Positions 1-12,256 of a DNA stretch of 64,000 bases are shown here, in pieces (positions within the stretch are counted from its first letter, which is position 1; each line of letters starts with the position of its first letter). Source of the stretch: Hevea brasiliensis (lineage: Eukaryota; Streptophyta; Magnoliopsida; Malpighiales; Euphorbiaceae); assembly GCF_030052815.1 (NCBI RefSeq), contig NC_079507.1, positions 50,851,571 through 50,915,570 on the forward strand, read 5' to 3'. The position numbers were made by a program, and so were the translations under genes. A model generated the notes under the pieces. That model did no database searches, was not told the DNA's origin, and saw only the letters and a program-made list of their open reading frames with translations.

Positions 1-341
1 AGACGATGGTCTATGGCCCCACATCTATAACAGGCTCCAGTCAATCCCCTACATTCACCTTTATGCCACTTGTTACAATGGCCACATTTTCTTGCTAGTC
101 CTAGCGCACTCACTACTAGTGTTTCTAGTTGATCTCTTCTGGGTATAGGCCTGGGTCTAGATCTCCTACTTTGATCAAATGTCTGACTTAATTATTCTCT
201 TGGCCTCTTATTACTAGACTGTCCAAATTTCCTCTTTTGCTGATCACCACTCCATGGTATGACGGCCTGAGGCACCGCGGTGTCCAGTGCCAACGACCCG
301 TTATCCAGTTTAGTCAGCCTGTCATAGGTTACTTGGGCAGT
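1..341 (-). pseudogene. Ty3/gypsy gag fragment with two zinc knuckles
   Basis: Read on the - strand, this edge fragment encodes a basic, Arg/Ser-rich stretch followed by two zinc knuckles. The first reads CGHCNKWHKGEC and the second begins CYRCGAIDH before the window ends. Such knuckles form the nucleic-acid-binding C-terminus of Gag in gypsy retrotransposons. A TAA stop near 191-193 breaks the frame upstream of the knuckles, so this is a decayed copy. The rest of the element lies outside the window. The knuckle spacing resembles element B further right, which suggests a Tekay/Del-type chromovirus, but too little remains to decide. Confidence 0.7.
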
Positions 342-1508
342 GAAATTTATTGAAATAAGTTAAGAATATTAATAATTAAAAATATTAGAAATTAAATAAA
401 TGAGTAAGATGACCTAAAATAAATTAGAATAGTTATTTATTAGAAAGAATCGAAATAAACTTGACCAATATTAAAATTTACTTATTATGAAACAATATGA
501 GACAACCTAGAAAATATTGAGAAAATGCTAAAAGATTAGCAAAGAAAATTATAACATACATAAATATTGCAAATGTGACTTACATGATAATATAAGCATA
601 AATTTATTATTTTTAGATTATTTTTCTATGTACATTATTACTGTACATTAGCGAAATAAACACTTCCAAAGAAGACTAAATTAGGATAAAACTTATTAAA
701 TTTTAGAAACTGCATGTGAAATATAAACAAATCTTAATTATTTGAATTATATTTTATTTCTATCTTTATTTGTATATTATTTCCTTGTTATATTATTGCA
801 CCACTAAGCAGCAATGCTTAGCGCGATGGAATTGTTTCCTTCAGCAGTAATCAAGCTAGAACCCAATGGACGCTTGATCGAATTTTGGGAGTTCTGACCG
901 TATGTCTCAAGTATTCAAGGTTGTCACCTCTCAAAGAATGCATGTAGATAGGGCCCATATAGATTATATTTTATATTTTGTATAAAATGCTTAGATATTG
1001 TATTGTAATGTATATTATGAACAGGTAATTAATAGGAATGTGATGTAAATTAATAACTTAGCTTTTTCATATGTAATTAATTTATATATCATGTAAATTA
1101 TGAAATTATGTAAATTAATGAAGTTTGAAAATTTTACTTATGTGATTTGAGCATGAATGAGATTGTATGGATTTGAAGACAGATTTGAAATATATAGATA
1201 ATGCATGGAAATGAATATAAAATTGAGATATATGAATGAGATGTGAATTATGAGATGGTTATGAAAATAATTGATGAGATTTTTATTGTAAAATATTATT
1301 GAAATTTTCAAACAGGTGAATAGTAAAACACGTCAAACGATAATAAAATAAGGGAAACTCCGTTAGTTTCTCCGTAAAAAAATAATCGATATTAAATATA
1401 ACGAGAACAAAATTTGTAAAGAAATAAAGTAAGGTAAGTTAGGGTGCTCCAGCACCGAATGTAGCACGCCTTGCTCGGCTACACTGTAGTCGGGTGAGGG
1501 GTGTTACA
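342..1508 (+). repeat. LTR-like remnant ending in GGGTGTTACA
   Basis: AT-rich non-coding DNA that ends in a GC-richer block and the terminus GGGGTGTTACA at 1508. Similar ends close other gypsy LTRs in this window (14754, 23063). A stem-loop at 804-821 is flanked by the same words (CACCA before, CG after) as one in the element B LTR, where it reads on the - strand. That suggests an LTR on the + strand. No primer-binding site follows 1508 and no target duplication was found, so it is truncated or a rearranged solo LTR. The left boundary is a guess. Confidence 0.45.
804..821 (+). other. LTR stem-loop (7-bp stem)
   Basis: CTAAGCA, loop GCAA, then TGCTTAG form a perfect 7-bp stem. Position and flanking words match the stem-loop at 20278-20297 in the element B LTR, but the stem sequence differs while pairing is kept. 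The role is unknown; an RNA processing or dimerisation structure is possible. Confidence 0.5.
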
Positions 1509-1510
1509 CA

Positions 1511-4500
1511 CCATCTCAAGTGCATGAAGGCCAAGTGAGGATCTAAAAATCAGTTAAGGAAAAGAAAGATTGGAGAGAAAATTTGAGAGAGGCCAAGCTT
1601 GATGAGAGGAGAGTGAGAGCAAAAGAATTATAAAAAAAGAAAAGAGTGAGGGCTTGGGGCAAAAGGAGATTAGATAGAAGAAAATGAGTTTGTATGTGAG
1701 AGGAAAAGAGGTGAGGGAAGCCTTACAAGAGGGGAGACCTCTTTGTGTGCTTATGTACCGGGAGGTGAATTTATGTTTATCTGACATTGACCAAAAATTG
1801 TCTAGTGGTGCTGTTTCTTTATTGCAGGAATTTGAGGATGTCTTTCCAGATGATCTTCCTTCGGGTTTGCCACCAATTTAGGGGATAGAACACCAAATTG
1901 ACCTCATTCTAGGTGCTCCAATTCCAAATAGACTAGCATATAGGAGTAATCCTGAGGAGACAAAAGAACTATAAAGGCAAGTGGAGGAACTTTTAGCAAA
2001 GGGCTATATGCGTGAAAGTATGAGTCCATGTGCGGTTCCAGTGCTCCTTGTACCAAAGAAGGATGAGACATTCAGAATGTGTGTAGATTGTCGTGCTATC
2101 AAAAAAATCATGGTAAAGTATCGATATCCCATTCCTCGATTGGATAATATGCTTGATGAATTGTTTGATGCATGTGTGTTTACAAATATTGACTTGAAAA
2201 ACGGTTACCATCAGATTAGAATGAAAGAGGGGGATGAATGGAAAACTACATTCAAGACAAAATATGGGTTATATGAGTGGATGGTTATGCCATTTGGGCT
2301 AACCAATGCACCTAGTACTTTCATGAGGTTAATGAACCATGTGCTTAGACAATTCATTGGCAAATTTGTGGTAGTTTATTTTGATGACATTTTGATCTAT
2401 AGCAAAAACATGGATGAGCATTTGCATCATTTGAGAGATATGTGTTTGATGTGTTGAGATCTGAAAAACTGTATGCTAATATGAAGAAGTGTTTTTTTTG
2501 CTTGGATAGAGTTATCTTTCTTGGTTATGTTGTGAGCAGCAAAGGTGTGAAAGTAGATGAGCAAAAGGTCATAGCCATTAGGGATTGGCCAACTCCTAAA
2601 AATGCATCTGAGGTTAGGAGTTTTCACGGATTGGCTAGTTTTTATAGGAGATTTGTGCCTAATTTTAGTACTATTGCTCTTCCTTTGAATGAACTTGTGA
2701 AAAAGGATGTTGTGTTTGAATGGAAAAAGAAGCATGAAAATGCATTTGCTGAATTGAAAGAAAAATTATGCACTGCACCATTTTTGAGCTGACCTGATTT
2801 TGATAAAATGTTTGAAATTGAATGTGATGCTAGTGGTGTAGGTATAGGTGCGGTTCTGATGCAAGAGAAACGTTCTATTGCATATTTTAGTGAGAAATTG
2901 AATAATGCTGCCTTGAATTACTCTACTTATGACAGAATTGTATGCACTTGTTAGGGCCTTGGAAACTTGGCAACATTATTTGCGGCCTAAAGAGTTTGTC
3001 ATACATTCTGATCATGAATCATTGAAGCATCTTAAGAATCAAAATAAGTTAAGTAAAAGGCATAATAAATGGATTGCTTTTGTTGATTCATTTCCATATG
3101 TGATAAAATATAAGTAAGGAAAGGAAAATGTTGTTGCTGATGCACTTTCTAGGAGGTACTCACTTTTGTCTACACTTGATGTAAAGTTGCTTAGGTTTGA
3201 ATTCATGAAAGATTTGTATGCTAATGATGATGACTTTGTTACTTTGTATGATGCTTGTGAGAAGGGTGCATTTCAAAAATATTATAGACATGATGGATAC
3301 TTGTTTAAAGAGACTAAACTTTGTGTGCCTAAGTGTTCTATACGTGACTAGCTTGTGTTGGAATTGCATAGAGGGGGTTTAATGGGCCATTTTAGCATGG
3401 CAAAAACTTTGGACATCTTACATGAATATTTCTTTTAGCCTAAGATGAGAAAAGATGTTGAAAAATTGTGTTCTAGTTGTGTGCAATGTAAAAAGGCCAA
3501 ATCTAGAGTTATGCCACATGGTTTGTATACACCATTGCCTGTGCCTAAGGAACCTTGGACCGACATTTCCATGGATTTCATATTAGAGTTACCTAGGACA
3601 CAAAGAAAATATAATAGCATATTTGTGGTTGTTGATAGATTTTCTAAGATGGTACATTTCATTCCATGCCATAAAACTGATAATGCCACTCATTTTGCTG
3701 ATTCGTTCTTTCGGGAGGTTGTCAAATTGCATGGCATACCTAGGACGATTGTTAGTGATAGAGATGTTAAGTTCCCAAGTCATTTTTGAAAAGTCTTATG
3801 GGGTAAGTTAGGCACTAAACTTCTGTTTTTCACTATTTGTCATCAACAGACTAATGGATAAACTGAGATAGTGAATAGGACACTAATCAGTCCATTGCGT
3901 GCTAGAATCCAAAAGAACTTGAAATCTTAGAAAGATTGTTTGCCATTTGTTGAGTTTGCTTATAATCGTGTTATGCATTCTTCCACAGGATTTTCACCTT
4001 TTCAGCTTGTATATGGATGTAATCCATTCACACCACTAGACTTGCTACCATTGCCTATTGATCATATTAATAGTCTAAATGGTAAAAAAAAGGCTAAATT
4101 GGTTAAGAAATTACATGAGCAAGCTAGGGTACACATTGAAAAGAAAAAAGCACAATATGCTTCTCATGCTAACAAAGGTCACAAGGTATTTATTTTTGAG
4201 CCAGGTGACTTGGTGTGGGTACATTTCAGGAAGAAACAATTTCCAAACCAACGGAAATCAAAACTACATCCAAGGTGTGATGGTCCATTCAATGTGTTAG
4301 AGCGGATAAAAAATAACGCCTACAAAATTGAACAGCTAGGTGAGTATAGCGTTAGTGCTACAGTTAATATTTCTGATCTTTCTCCTTTTATTGATGCAGG
4401 GCCGAATTTGAGGATGAATTCTTTTCAAGAAGGAGACAATGATGAGGAGACGCCAACATTGGAGCCACTTCCATTGTTCAATGGTCCAATTACAAGAGCA

Positions 4501-4626
4501 AGGGCAAGGGAGTTGCAAAACTTGGTTAGTAGACTTTGGAGGAGCCAAGAGGATCAGATTAGGCTTGGGCTTAGGCCTTTCAAGGACAAATGGATCAGCT
4601 TCATACAATTGGACCTTGGAGCCTAG
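1511..4626 (+). pseudogene. Chromovirus (CRM/Reina-like) pol pseudogene: protease end, RT, RNase H, integrase
   Basis: A broken polyprotein can be followed in order. A protease-RT linker (1684-1881, ending FPDDLPSGLPPI) is followed by reverse transcriptase with the YFDD active site at 2377-2388, then RNase H (about 2810-3150). Integrase follows with an HHCC-type zinc site (CSSCVQC near 3470-3490), catalytic-core stretches, and a C-terminal beta-barrel to 4626. The wording is closest, from memory, to CRM/Reina chromoviruses. No chromodomain is seen at the C-terminus, which would fit CRM. Lesions include stops near 1881, 1972, 2792, 3117, 3351 and 3438 and frameshifts near 2440 and 2935. Gag, PBS and 5' LTR are absent, so this is a 5'-truncated dead copy. 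Confidence 0.85.
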
Positions 4627-5875
4627 CCTCTAGAATATTCTATTTTTGTTTCTTTATGCCATGTGGCAGATTAGTTATTTGTAATTCATATAAATACTTA
4701 TCCTCTACATCAAATGGGATAGCTAATATTAAACATTGAGAGAGTATTGATTTTTGATCATCGCTGTCAATTATGAGAGCTTTATATTTTCTTCTTTGTT
4801 TCTTAAATAGAACTTGGACTTAACCAAAATTATAACTTGCTTATTTTATCTTTATAATCAATGTGCTCAAGCCTAGCTACTATTGTGTCTTGATTGATTA
4901 TCAATTCTGCCTTGTTTATTGTTAAAAAATCTAATTTCATCTTTAAATGTTATGTCTCTAATATGAATATTGAGAGTGTTCATCAAATATGATAGGTTAA
5001 AAATAAAATTATTATATAATAAGTCAAAATAAAAGGTTAAGAGTGTATTAATTTTTAAATAAGGCCTAATTTATTTGTTGAACATTTTCTAAAACAGAGA
5101 TTAGAAATGTAATAAAAAAAATTTAAAATTCCTTTAAAAATAAAATTGAGAATTTTTGAAATTTTTGTTGCACAAATCTCTTTTATTTTTTTTATGCATG
5201 AGAAATTTTTGGTGAATTTTTAAAATTAGAGAAAAATAAAACAAAAAGAGAACTGAATATAGGCTTAAAGTCTAAGCCCAACGGCCATGGCAGGCCAGCA
5301 AAGCCCCTAGGGTAAGCTAGGTAGGCTTAGTGAGCAGACAAGCCCAACCAAGGCAGGCCTAAATGTGACAATAAGCTTAGCATGCAAGCCTCCAACGAGT
5401 TCTAGCAGTAGCGACCAGTAGACAGCGACACGATACCATTTGGAGCTACTAGTCGAGTTTCGCAAGCGTCCCATGAACAACATGTGTTGAGCTCACGTCA
5501 CCTTCCATCAATCGATGATGGAGACGATTGATGGAGATACTCATGAGATTGAAATTGAGTTACGTCTCTACCTAACTTGATAATTTGGCCTCCACTAAGT
5601 TAATTTCAGGCTATATGGGAACTGACAATCTTTGAAATCAAGGGCACGAGGAACCTAGATCTCGAAGAAATTTCTAAGCTTCTCATCACAGTTCTCACTA
5701 TCTTTGCCCCCTCATAAGCATCGCCACCCTCTTAGCTTCTCAAAACACCTCTTTAACACTAGTTAACCCCGTCAGAGGAGGGAGATCGTGAAATCTTTCC
5801 TCTCCATTTTTCCCTTTCATTTGCCATCACCAGAGAGAATTCTTAATGAGTACTACCCACAGCCGTAGTTGAACT
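4627..5875. other. Non-coding stretch downstream of the pol pseudogene
   Basis: The first 250 bases after the pol stop contain a TATA-like ATATAAATACT and a TGTGGCAGATTAG word, as might be expected for a 3' LTR or 3' UTR, but no second copy exists in the window to confirm an LTR. From about 5260 the sequence is richer in GC (for example the repeated words GGCAGGCC and TAGGCTTAG). It holds no convincing ORF, splice pattern or inverted repeat. Confidence 0.4.
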
Positions 5876-6643
5876 TGTACTATACTGTTTTTATATAAGG
5901 ATGTCACAAAAGTAACCATAGTTAAATTGGAATGTCATTAATATTATTAATACTTGAATCATTCTTATACTAAATTAAAATTTATTCTCGTCCTAAATTT
6001 GATTATTATTATCTAAAATATAATTCACTCGTTTAATTTTATATATTTTAATAAATAAATTATATAAAAAATTATTTTAATTAATAATTTATATTTTAAA
6101 ATTTTAATAATTCTATAAAATATTTAAATTTTAATTTATATAAAATAAAATATATGAAAATTTATAAATATTATTATAATAAACATATATTTTATATTTA
6201 ATTAAGTATTTATACAAATAAATTTTAGTAATGGATATCTAATATGCAAAATTCAATCCAAACTCATCAGAAGTATTATTTTTTAAATCCGAACCCGTCT
6301 CAAACCTGATTATATACTATTTAAACCAATCCTATTAGGATTTGGTCATATTAGGAACTTAGAAAAACCGGATCTATTGTCATCCGTGCTTTTATCTAAC
6401 CAATATCATGTTTAAGGATATTTCAATTAAATTTATGTTATAAATAGGTTTATTATTGGTGTTTTTTTTTTATTTATATATCTCCATCAATACCAGAACA
6501 ATGAAATTACTTTTTTTTAAATAATTATAAAAAGTTACTTTTTAATTTATAAAAATATCTTTGTTAATATTATTATTATTATTATATAAAAAAATAAATT
6601 ATTAATAATATAAATCCATGCAACGCGCAAGCATTATACTAGT
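5876..6643 (+). mobile_element. Possible non-autonomous Helitron
   Basis: The right end reads CATGCAACGCGCAAGCATTATACTAGT in two overlapping parts: a degenerate palindrome (CATGCAACGCGCAAGCAT) and then a terminal CTAGT at 6639-6643. A short hairpin a few bases before CTRRT is the hallmark of Helitron 3' ends. The left end is less sure. A TATACTGTTTTTATATAAGG stretch near 5881 resembles plant Helitron 5' starts, but the expected TC is not cleanly present. The interior is very AT-rich and non-coding. The element lies 49 bp left of the MULE insertion site. Confidence 0.35.
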
Positions 6644-6682
6644 AATTTTTCTAAAGTAAAATTACTTGTATTTTACGGAAGT

Positions 6683-6692
6683 ATTTTAAATT
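6683..6692. repeat. MULE target site duplication, left copy
   Basis: ATTTTAAATT immediately precedes the left TIR and is repeated perfectly at 63144-63153 after the right TIR. Ten base pairs lies within the 8-11 bp range known for MULEs. Confidence 0.9.
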
Positions 6693-6821
6693 GGGAAAAG
6701 GCCCATTTTGGCACCTGAAGTATAGTATGATAGTTAAATTAGCCCCCAACCTATTTTTTGAGTTAAATTAGCCCTTGAAGTATTTAAAAGTTAATACGTT
6801 ACCCCAATTTTGATAGAAACT
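6693..6821 (+). repeat. MULE left terminal inverted repeat
   Basis: Begins GGGAAAAGGCCCATTTTGG and contains TTAGCCCCCAACCTATTTTTT. Its reverse complement is found at 63015-63143 with the same length and roughly 15 scattered substitutions. Homology ends just after GATAGAAACT at 6821. Confidence 0.9.
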
Positions 6822-7591
6822 CCATGGTGTTAACTTGTAAAGATGTAAAGATAGTGGAGCCCACTAAACAGTAATGCGCGGATACAATTCCTGCACAAGG
6901 TAACTATTGTGCTCCCTTTGACTGAGTAAATGTAATTTTATTACCCTAATTTCTTTACTTGAGTGAATTTTACTTGAAAATTTTCTATTAAATAAACCAG
7001 AAGAGAAAATTGTGTTTTCAAATTGACAAACAAGAGGAATACGATTTGGAGGCTGGGGAAGAAAGGATTGATAATGAATTTGAAGGTGTTGCATCGACAG
7101 GTTAAGTCTTGGAACCCATTATGCCAAATTCTGTTGAGTAAATGCATGGGTGTTGTATGTTATTTTTTATCTTGAAAAAATATTGGGTAGTGTTCTATTT
7201 GAATGTAATATATGTAAAATGGGTAAAGTGACTGAAATGTTTGGTTAAATGGGTATTAAAATAGGAATGCATATCAGGGAGTTAGGTTAAGCGTTGTTAT
7301 CTGTTTGCATGTTAGTCATTAAGATTTTTGTTTGACTATAACGGTGGGATAATGGTGTTAAAGGGCGCTTAAAATATGCATGGGTTTAGGACAAAATCTA
7401 TGACACCTATAAGGGACAGGGAAGCAATGTGGTCCCTTCTTTTTGGTGGATGTGATTTTGATGTTGAAGTATGATAAAAAAAATTAATATTTAATTATGT
7501 TATTTTTCATGAAATTGAATAAAAAATTGTTTATTAAAATAATATATATATACTCTATTTGTATGTTAATTTTTTTGGATGCAGATTGGTT
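6822..7591 (+). promoter_or_regulatory. MULE 5' subterminal region and probable transposase leader
   Basis: Non-coding DNA between the TIR and the transposase start. A pyrimidine-rich stretch ending in TTGGATGCAG (acceptor AG at 7583-7584) lies just before the chosen ATG at 7592. It suggests a leader intron whose 3' splice site is here, as is common in plant genes. No clear TATA box could be assigned. Overlapping - strand ORFs show no recognisable motif. Confidence 0.4.
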
Positions 7592-10527
7592 ATGGCTACT
7601 TTAGTTGATTTAATATTTCATCATGGTAGGAAATTTATTGATAAAGGTGGTGGGTTTGAGTATGAAGGAGGTGATCTGTATATTGCAGATAACTTTGATA
7701 CAGATTACATGAGCTATTTTGACATTAGGGACACTCTTAATGATTATCTTTTATACAAAAGTGTGTCTATAATGTGGATAGCTTAACCTTTTGGGCCTTT
7801 GAAGGATGGGTTAATTCTGTTCGAAGATGATGTTTCTATTAATCACATAAGATAATACTTTGGGAATATTATAGAACTCCATATATATGTCGAGCATGCT
7901 GTTCAAGAGCCTGATTTGAGCTATGAATTTCCAGCTCTGCCTAGTATTGTGAGTGATATAGATGTTGGACCAAGTGTAGAAAATGAGAATCTTAGGGGTA
8001 GAGAAAATGTTGGGACAATGAAATGGGGGCAAAGAGTGGAAGAAACAGTTGGGTTTGATGACTTTTTTGGTACTCAATGTAGTGGGGTAAACCTGGAAAG
8101 AGCACAAGGACATACCTTTATGGACAAAGGTTTAGTTGGAGTAGGTACATCCATTAGTGTTGATGGAAAGCAAAGTGGGAAGAGGGAGGGCAAAGTGGGA
8201 AAAAGGACAACATTATGGTAAACAGGAAGGGTAGTTTAAGTAATAAAGGGGCAAATAGGAAAAGACATTTTAAGAGTATTAGGAAGAGGCCGGTCTCTAG
8301 GGTAGTAGGGAAAAAAAAAGGAGTAAATGAGGGACATGTAGATGATGGTCTTCAAGAGAGCATACTTAGGGAAAGTGGTGTGAATGAGGTCGGTGTTAGT
8401 AATGGGAATGGAGAGGGGTAAACACTGGGAGTAGTGTTAATGAGGTTAGTGTTAATAATGGGAATGGAGAGGGGGTAAACACTGAGAGTGGTGTTAATGA
8501 GGTTAGTATTAATAATGGGAACGAAGAGAGGGTAAACACTGAGAGTGGTGTTAATGAGGTTGGTGTTAATAATGGGAATAGAAATGGAGTAAACTTTGAG
8601 AGTGGTGCTAATAAGGGAGCTATAGTGTAAGAGAATATGGAGAGGGCAAAGAGTGATGGTGAATTATCTGTTGGTGAAGAGGTAAATGATGAGATTAAAG
8701 ATGCTGATAGTGGTAGTAGTAGTAGTAGTGATGAAAGTGAAAGTAATTTGAGTGAGTATTTATCATCTGATGATCCAGGGTCATTTGAATCTCATGATGA
8801 AGATTCAGATGAAAAAAGAGAAGAGTTTGTGATAAGGAGGAGTAAGAAACCTAAGTATGATGGGAAGCTAAGCAACTTGTATTTAGTTTGGGGATGGAAT
8901 TCTCTAATGCTTATGAGTTTAGGGCTATAATTGCACAATATTTAGTATCACAAGGGGTGAAGATTAGGTACATAAAAAATGAGCCAAATAAACTTAGGAC
9001 AGTTTATCAAGAGAAATGTCCCTTTTTGGTTTATATAAGGAGGAAGTGTAAAGATGATCCATTAGTTGTTAAAACATTTCATGCCAACCATAAGTGTTTT
9101 AGGATATTCAAGAATCCTAGGGTTACTGGTAGATTTTTGGCAAACTACTTCAAGACAAGGTTGTATCAAAATGTTCCAACAAAGGTTAAGGAATTGAGAC
9201 AGTATGCTAAGGAGAACTTGAGGGTGCATGTTAGCTATTCTAAATGCAAAAGAGTTAAGAGATTAATATTGAGAGAGATGGATGGGAGTTACAAAGAAGA
9301 ATAATCTTGTATTGAGGCTTATGCAGCTGAAATTATTAGAAACAACCCAGGGAGTGTGTGTCATGTAGAGCTTAGTCCAGAAGGATTAAGGCAAGATAAA
9401 AGGCTATTTGATAGATGTTTTGTATGTCTAGCTACTTGTAAGAATGGGTGGTTGAGTGGGTGCAGACCAATTCTAGGATTGGATGGTAGTTTTTTAAAAG
9501 GGTTATGCAAATGGCAAGTTCTATGTGTAGTAGGAAAGGATGGAAACAATCACATGTTTCCTATAACATGGGCTGTTTGTTTGTCAGAAGATAAAAACAA
9601 TTGGAGTTGGTTTCTTCTTTGGTTAGGGTCACAGCTTGAATTGGGAGATGGTGCACATATTACACTTACTTCAGACATGCAAAAGGTATGGTTATTTTTT
9701 TGTTACATTTATACTCATCATGGTATATAAATAATTTATTATATTGACACTACAATTATGGAATATTAAGGTTTAATTCCAGCAGTGCAAGAAGTGTTGC
9801 CAGAAGCTGAGCATAGATTTTACTATCGGCATATTTATGCCAATTAGTGCAAGGTTTGGAGAGGAGGAGAACTGCACAAAAAAAAAAAAAAAAATTCTTT
9901 GCTTGTGCATGGAGCACATTTGAGGATTTTAAAGACAATCTCATTGGCTTTACATGGTAAGCAATGTGTTGAAGATTTGTTGCATTATCCACCACAAGCA
10001 TGGTTTAGGGCATATTGTAGTAGGTGTAAACTGATATGGTTGACAATAATGTGTTTGAAACATTCAATTCTTTGATAAAAGAAGCAAGGGATAGGCCCAT
10101 TATTTTAATGCTTGAACAAATTAGGATTCAAGTCATGAATAGGATAGCTGAGAATAGAAAGTGTGTGCATAAATGGATAAATGAATGGAGTCCTGATTGT
10201 ATGAAGAAATTCCAAGAGAATATGGCAGTTTCAAGTCAATGCACTGTTGAATTTAATGAAGATGATGGATTTGAGATTACACACGAGGGTGATAGGCACA
10301 CTGTATTCTTAGATAGCATGGTTTGTACATGTAGGTCATGGGATTTAACTGGGATTCCTTGTCCCCATGCTATCACATCATTATATCATGGAAAAAAGGA
10401 CCCAGAGAATTACATATCTCACTGGCATCATGGAGACGCATACCTAAAGAGCTATCAATATGCTGTTCAACTTGTAAGGGGAAAACAATTTTGGAGTGTT
10501 GATGAATTTGAACCCATTGAGCCCTAA
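7592..10527 (+). pseudogene. mudrA-like: mudrA-like MULE transposase (decayed)
   Basis: The transposase would cut and join MULE ends in the nucleus. The start MATLVDLIFHHG follows a likely splice acceptor. An N-terminal region typical of plant mudrA (7592-8215) is followed by a low-complexity acidic/Ser region with a 57-bp repeat. Then come the MuDR-type DNA-binding domain (8894-9304), the MULE DDE domain with LDGSFLKG (first Asp codon 9482-9484) and TSDMQK (second Asp 9674-9676), and a SWIM zinc finger with CTC and CPH at about 10327-10371. An intron appears to run from GT at 9686 to AG at 9770. Lesions include stops at 7784-7786, near 7852, in the repeat and at 9302-9304. There are frameshifts near 8890 and at a poly-A run of about 17 near 9880. 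Confidence 0.85.
8371..8618 (+). repeat. 57-bp coding minisatellite in the transposase linker
   Basis: Four units plus a partial one encode a 19-residue repeat of the type ESGVNEVSVNNGNGEGVNT. Unit length is a multiple of three, so expansion would keep frame. The first unit lacks one G before TAAACACT, which creates a stop. The region links the N-terminal part to the DNA-binding domain and looks disordered. Confidence 0.8.
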
Positions 10528-12256
10528 GTCACAAGAGGTAACCAGGTAGACCTAAGAAAAAGAGGATGAGAAGTAAGGATGAACCAAAGAAATTGTCCAA
10601 ACATGGTAAGTTGTCAATGAAAGGGATGAAGATGAGATGTAACATTTGCTAGCAAAGTAGTCATAACAAAAGCACATGTCCATTAACGGCTATAACAGGA
10701 ACATCTAACAATGACACACATGGATGTAAAGATGCTCCTCAATCCAGTAATACACAAGTAGGGGCAAATAATTGTCAACCAACACATGCTCCCATAAGCC
10801 CAACACATGCTCAATCATTTCTTCCTAATTCAAGCCAAATGCCCCCAACTAGTGGAATACTAGATGGGACAGAATCAAACAAATGCTAGAGTTCAAAGGT
10901 AAAAATTTCCAACTAGAAGAGGGATCACCAATAAAGAGTTCAATTCCATAGTGACTGAGGTAATAAAATTATTGAATTTTTCATCATCCTTTTATTAAAT
11001 TTTTATTATATTTTATTCTATAAATTAATTAAATTTTTGCAGGAAATGGGGAGCACAACATCATGTAATGTTGCCAATGACCAATGATGCTTCATCTCAA
11101 TGCTAATTGCTTTTGAAAGCCCAATAGGGAGAGGGCAACTTAATGTGGTACATATATCAAATTTTATTTATGGTAGTTTAATTCATTACTTTTTATTAAA
11201 TTCATGAATGTTTTATTGCTCGTCAAATTTTTATTATAGAATGGTAGTAATGTATTAGAAGGTGCAAAAACAAAGGTCAATGACCAATCAAAAGATAAAT
11301 TGGTAAATGTTACTCAAAACCATATATATCCGATTGTCAACATTTTTTTAATCTATTAATATATCTTTCATCAATATTTATAGGGAGACGTAAACATTGA
11401 TCCACAAAGAGTTGGATCAACTTCAAGAAAATTGGGAAAATTAAAGGTAGCTGCTAAAACTTCATAAGCTAGTGGAAACAAATTACAATAACAAATCAAT
11501 TTGGTACAAACAAATAGTATGTTACATTTTTTGTATTTGATTGTAATTTAAATGCTTTTTAACACATTCTAAAATTTTTAATCGGATATAAATGGTATTA
11601 TTCAAGGATCATTTACTAGAAGCAAGGCTAAATCTATTGAAAATTTGGTAATTTATAAAAATTTTATTTTATTCTTTGTCAAATTTGAACATATAGTGTT
11701 CTGATAAAGAGTTGAATTATTGTAGTTGTTTATGTGTAGAGATTGAATGAGTCATCTACTAAAAAGTTAAAAGGTATATGCTTTAGGCATCCAAGAGGTC
11801 CTGAAGGTTGTATAGGATTGCATTATGATGAGGATTCGGGTAACCTAATATTCGAAGTACGTAGCTATTTACTTAGTTATTTTTTGATAAAATTTAACAT
11901 CATAAAAATTAAATCATATGAATATTATACTTATTTGTCAATTTTCATTTTTATTGTACAAAAATTTTGAGAGTAAACAACTTATTCATGAGAGAATGGG
12001 GAGTAATCAATATAATGGATTTCTAGTTGAGAGCAGTCAATAATCAGTAAGCGCAGACAAATTGGATTCATCTAGAGTCAGGCAAATAGGTTTGTTCAAA
12101 GAAGATTCAGTAGGCCAGCCTCTAATTAATTTGGATTTCAAAGGTCTTAGCTTAAAATGGGGTGGCCAACTATGTCTCACTAACAGGCAGCATAATGAAA
12201 TGAGAGTGAAGAAGATTGGTGAAGCTTCCAAGAAGGCAAAAACAAATTCAAAGTAG
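10528..12256 (+). pseudogene. Probable 3' exons of the MULE transposase gene with a CCHC knuckle
   Basis: Downstream of the SWIM domain a basic stretch leads to a zinc knuckle at about 10634-10680. It has the C-x2-C-x4-H-x4-C pattern, with one inner codon now TAG. Such a knuckle normally follows SWIM in mudrA proteins. After it, short coding-like blocks near 11041-11100, 11240-11300, 11383-11450, 11743-11860 and 12000-12256 are separated by AT-rich stretches with GT...AG borders, the pattern of small plant exons. The last block ends at a TAG (12254-12256). I do not recognise a domain in these blocks. Exon joins are uncertain; they might belong to a separate MULE gene. Confidence 0.5.

Noticed and set aside
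6864..7147. - strand ORFs as a small MULE gene
   Set aside because: Two overlapping frames with no motif, a composition like non-coding DNA, and located in the leader of the transposase gene.
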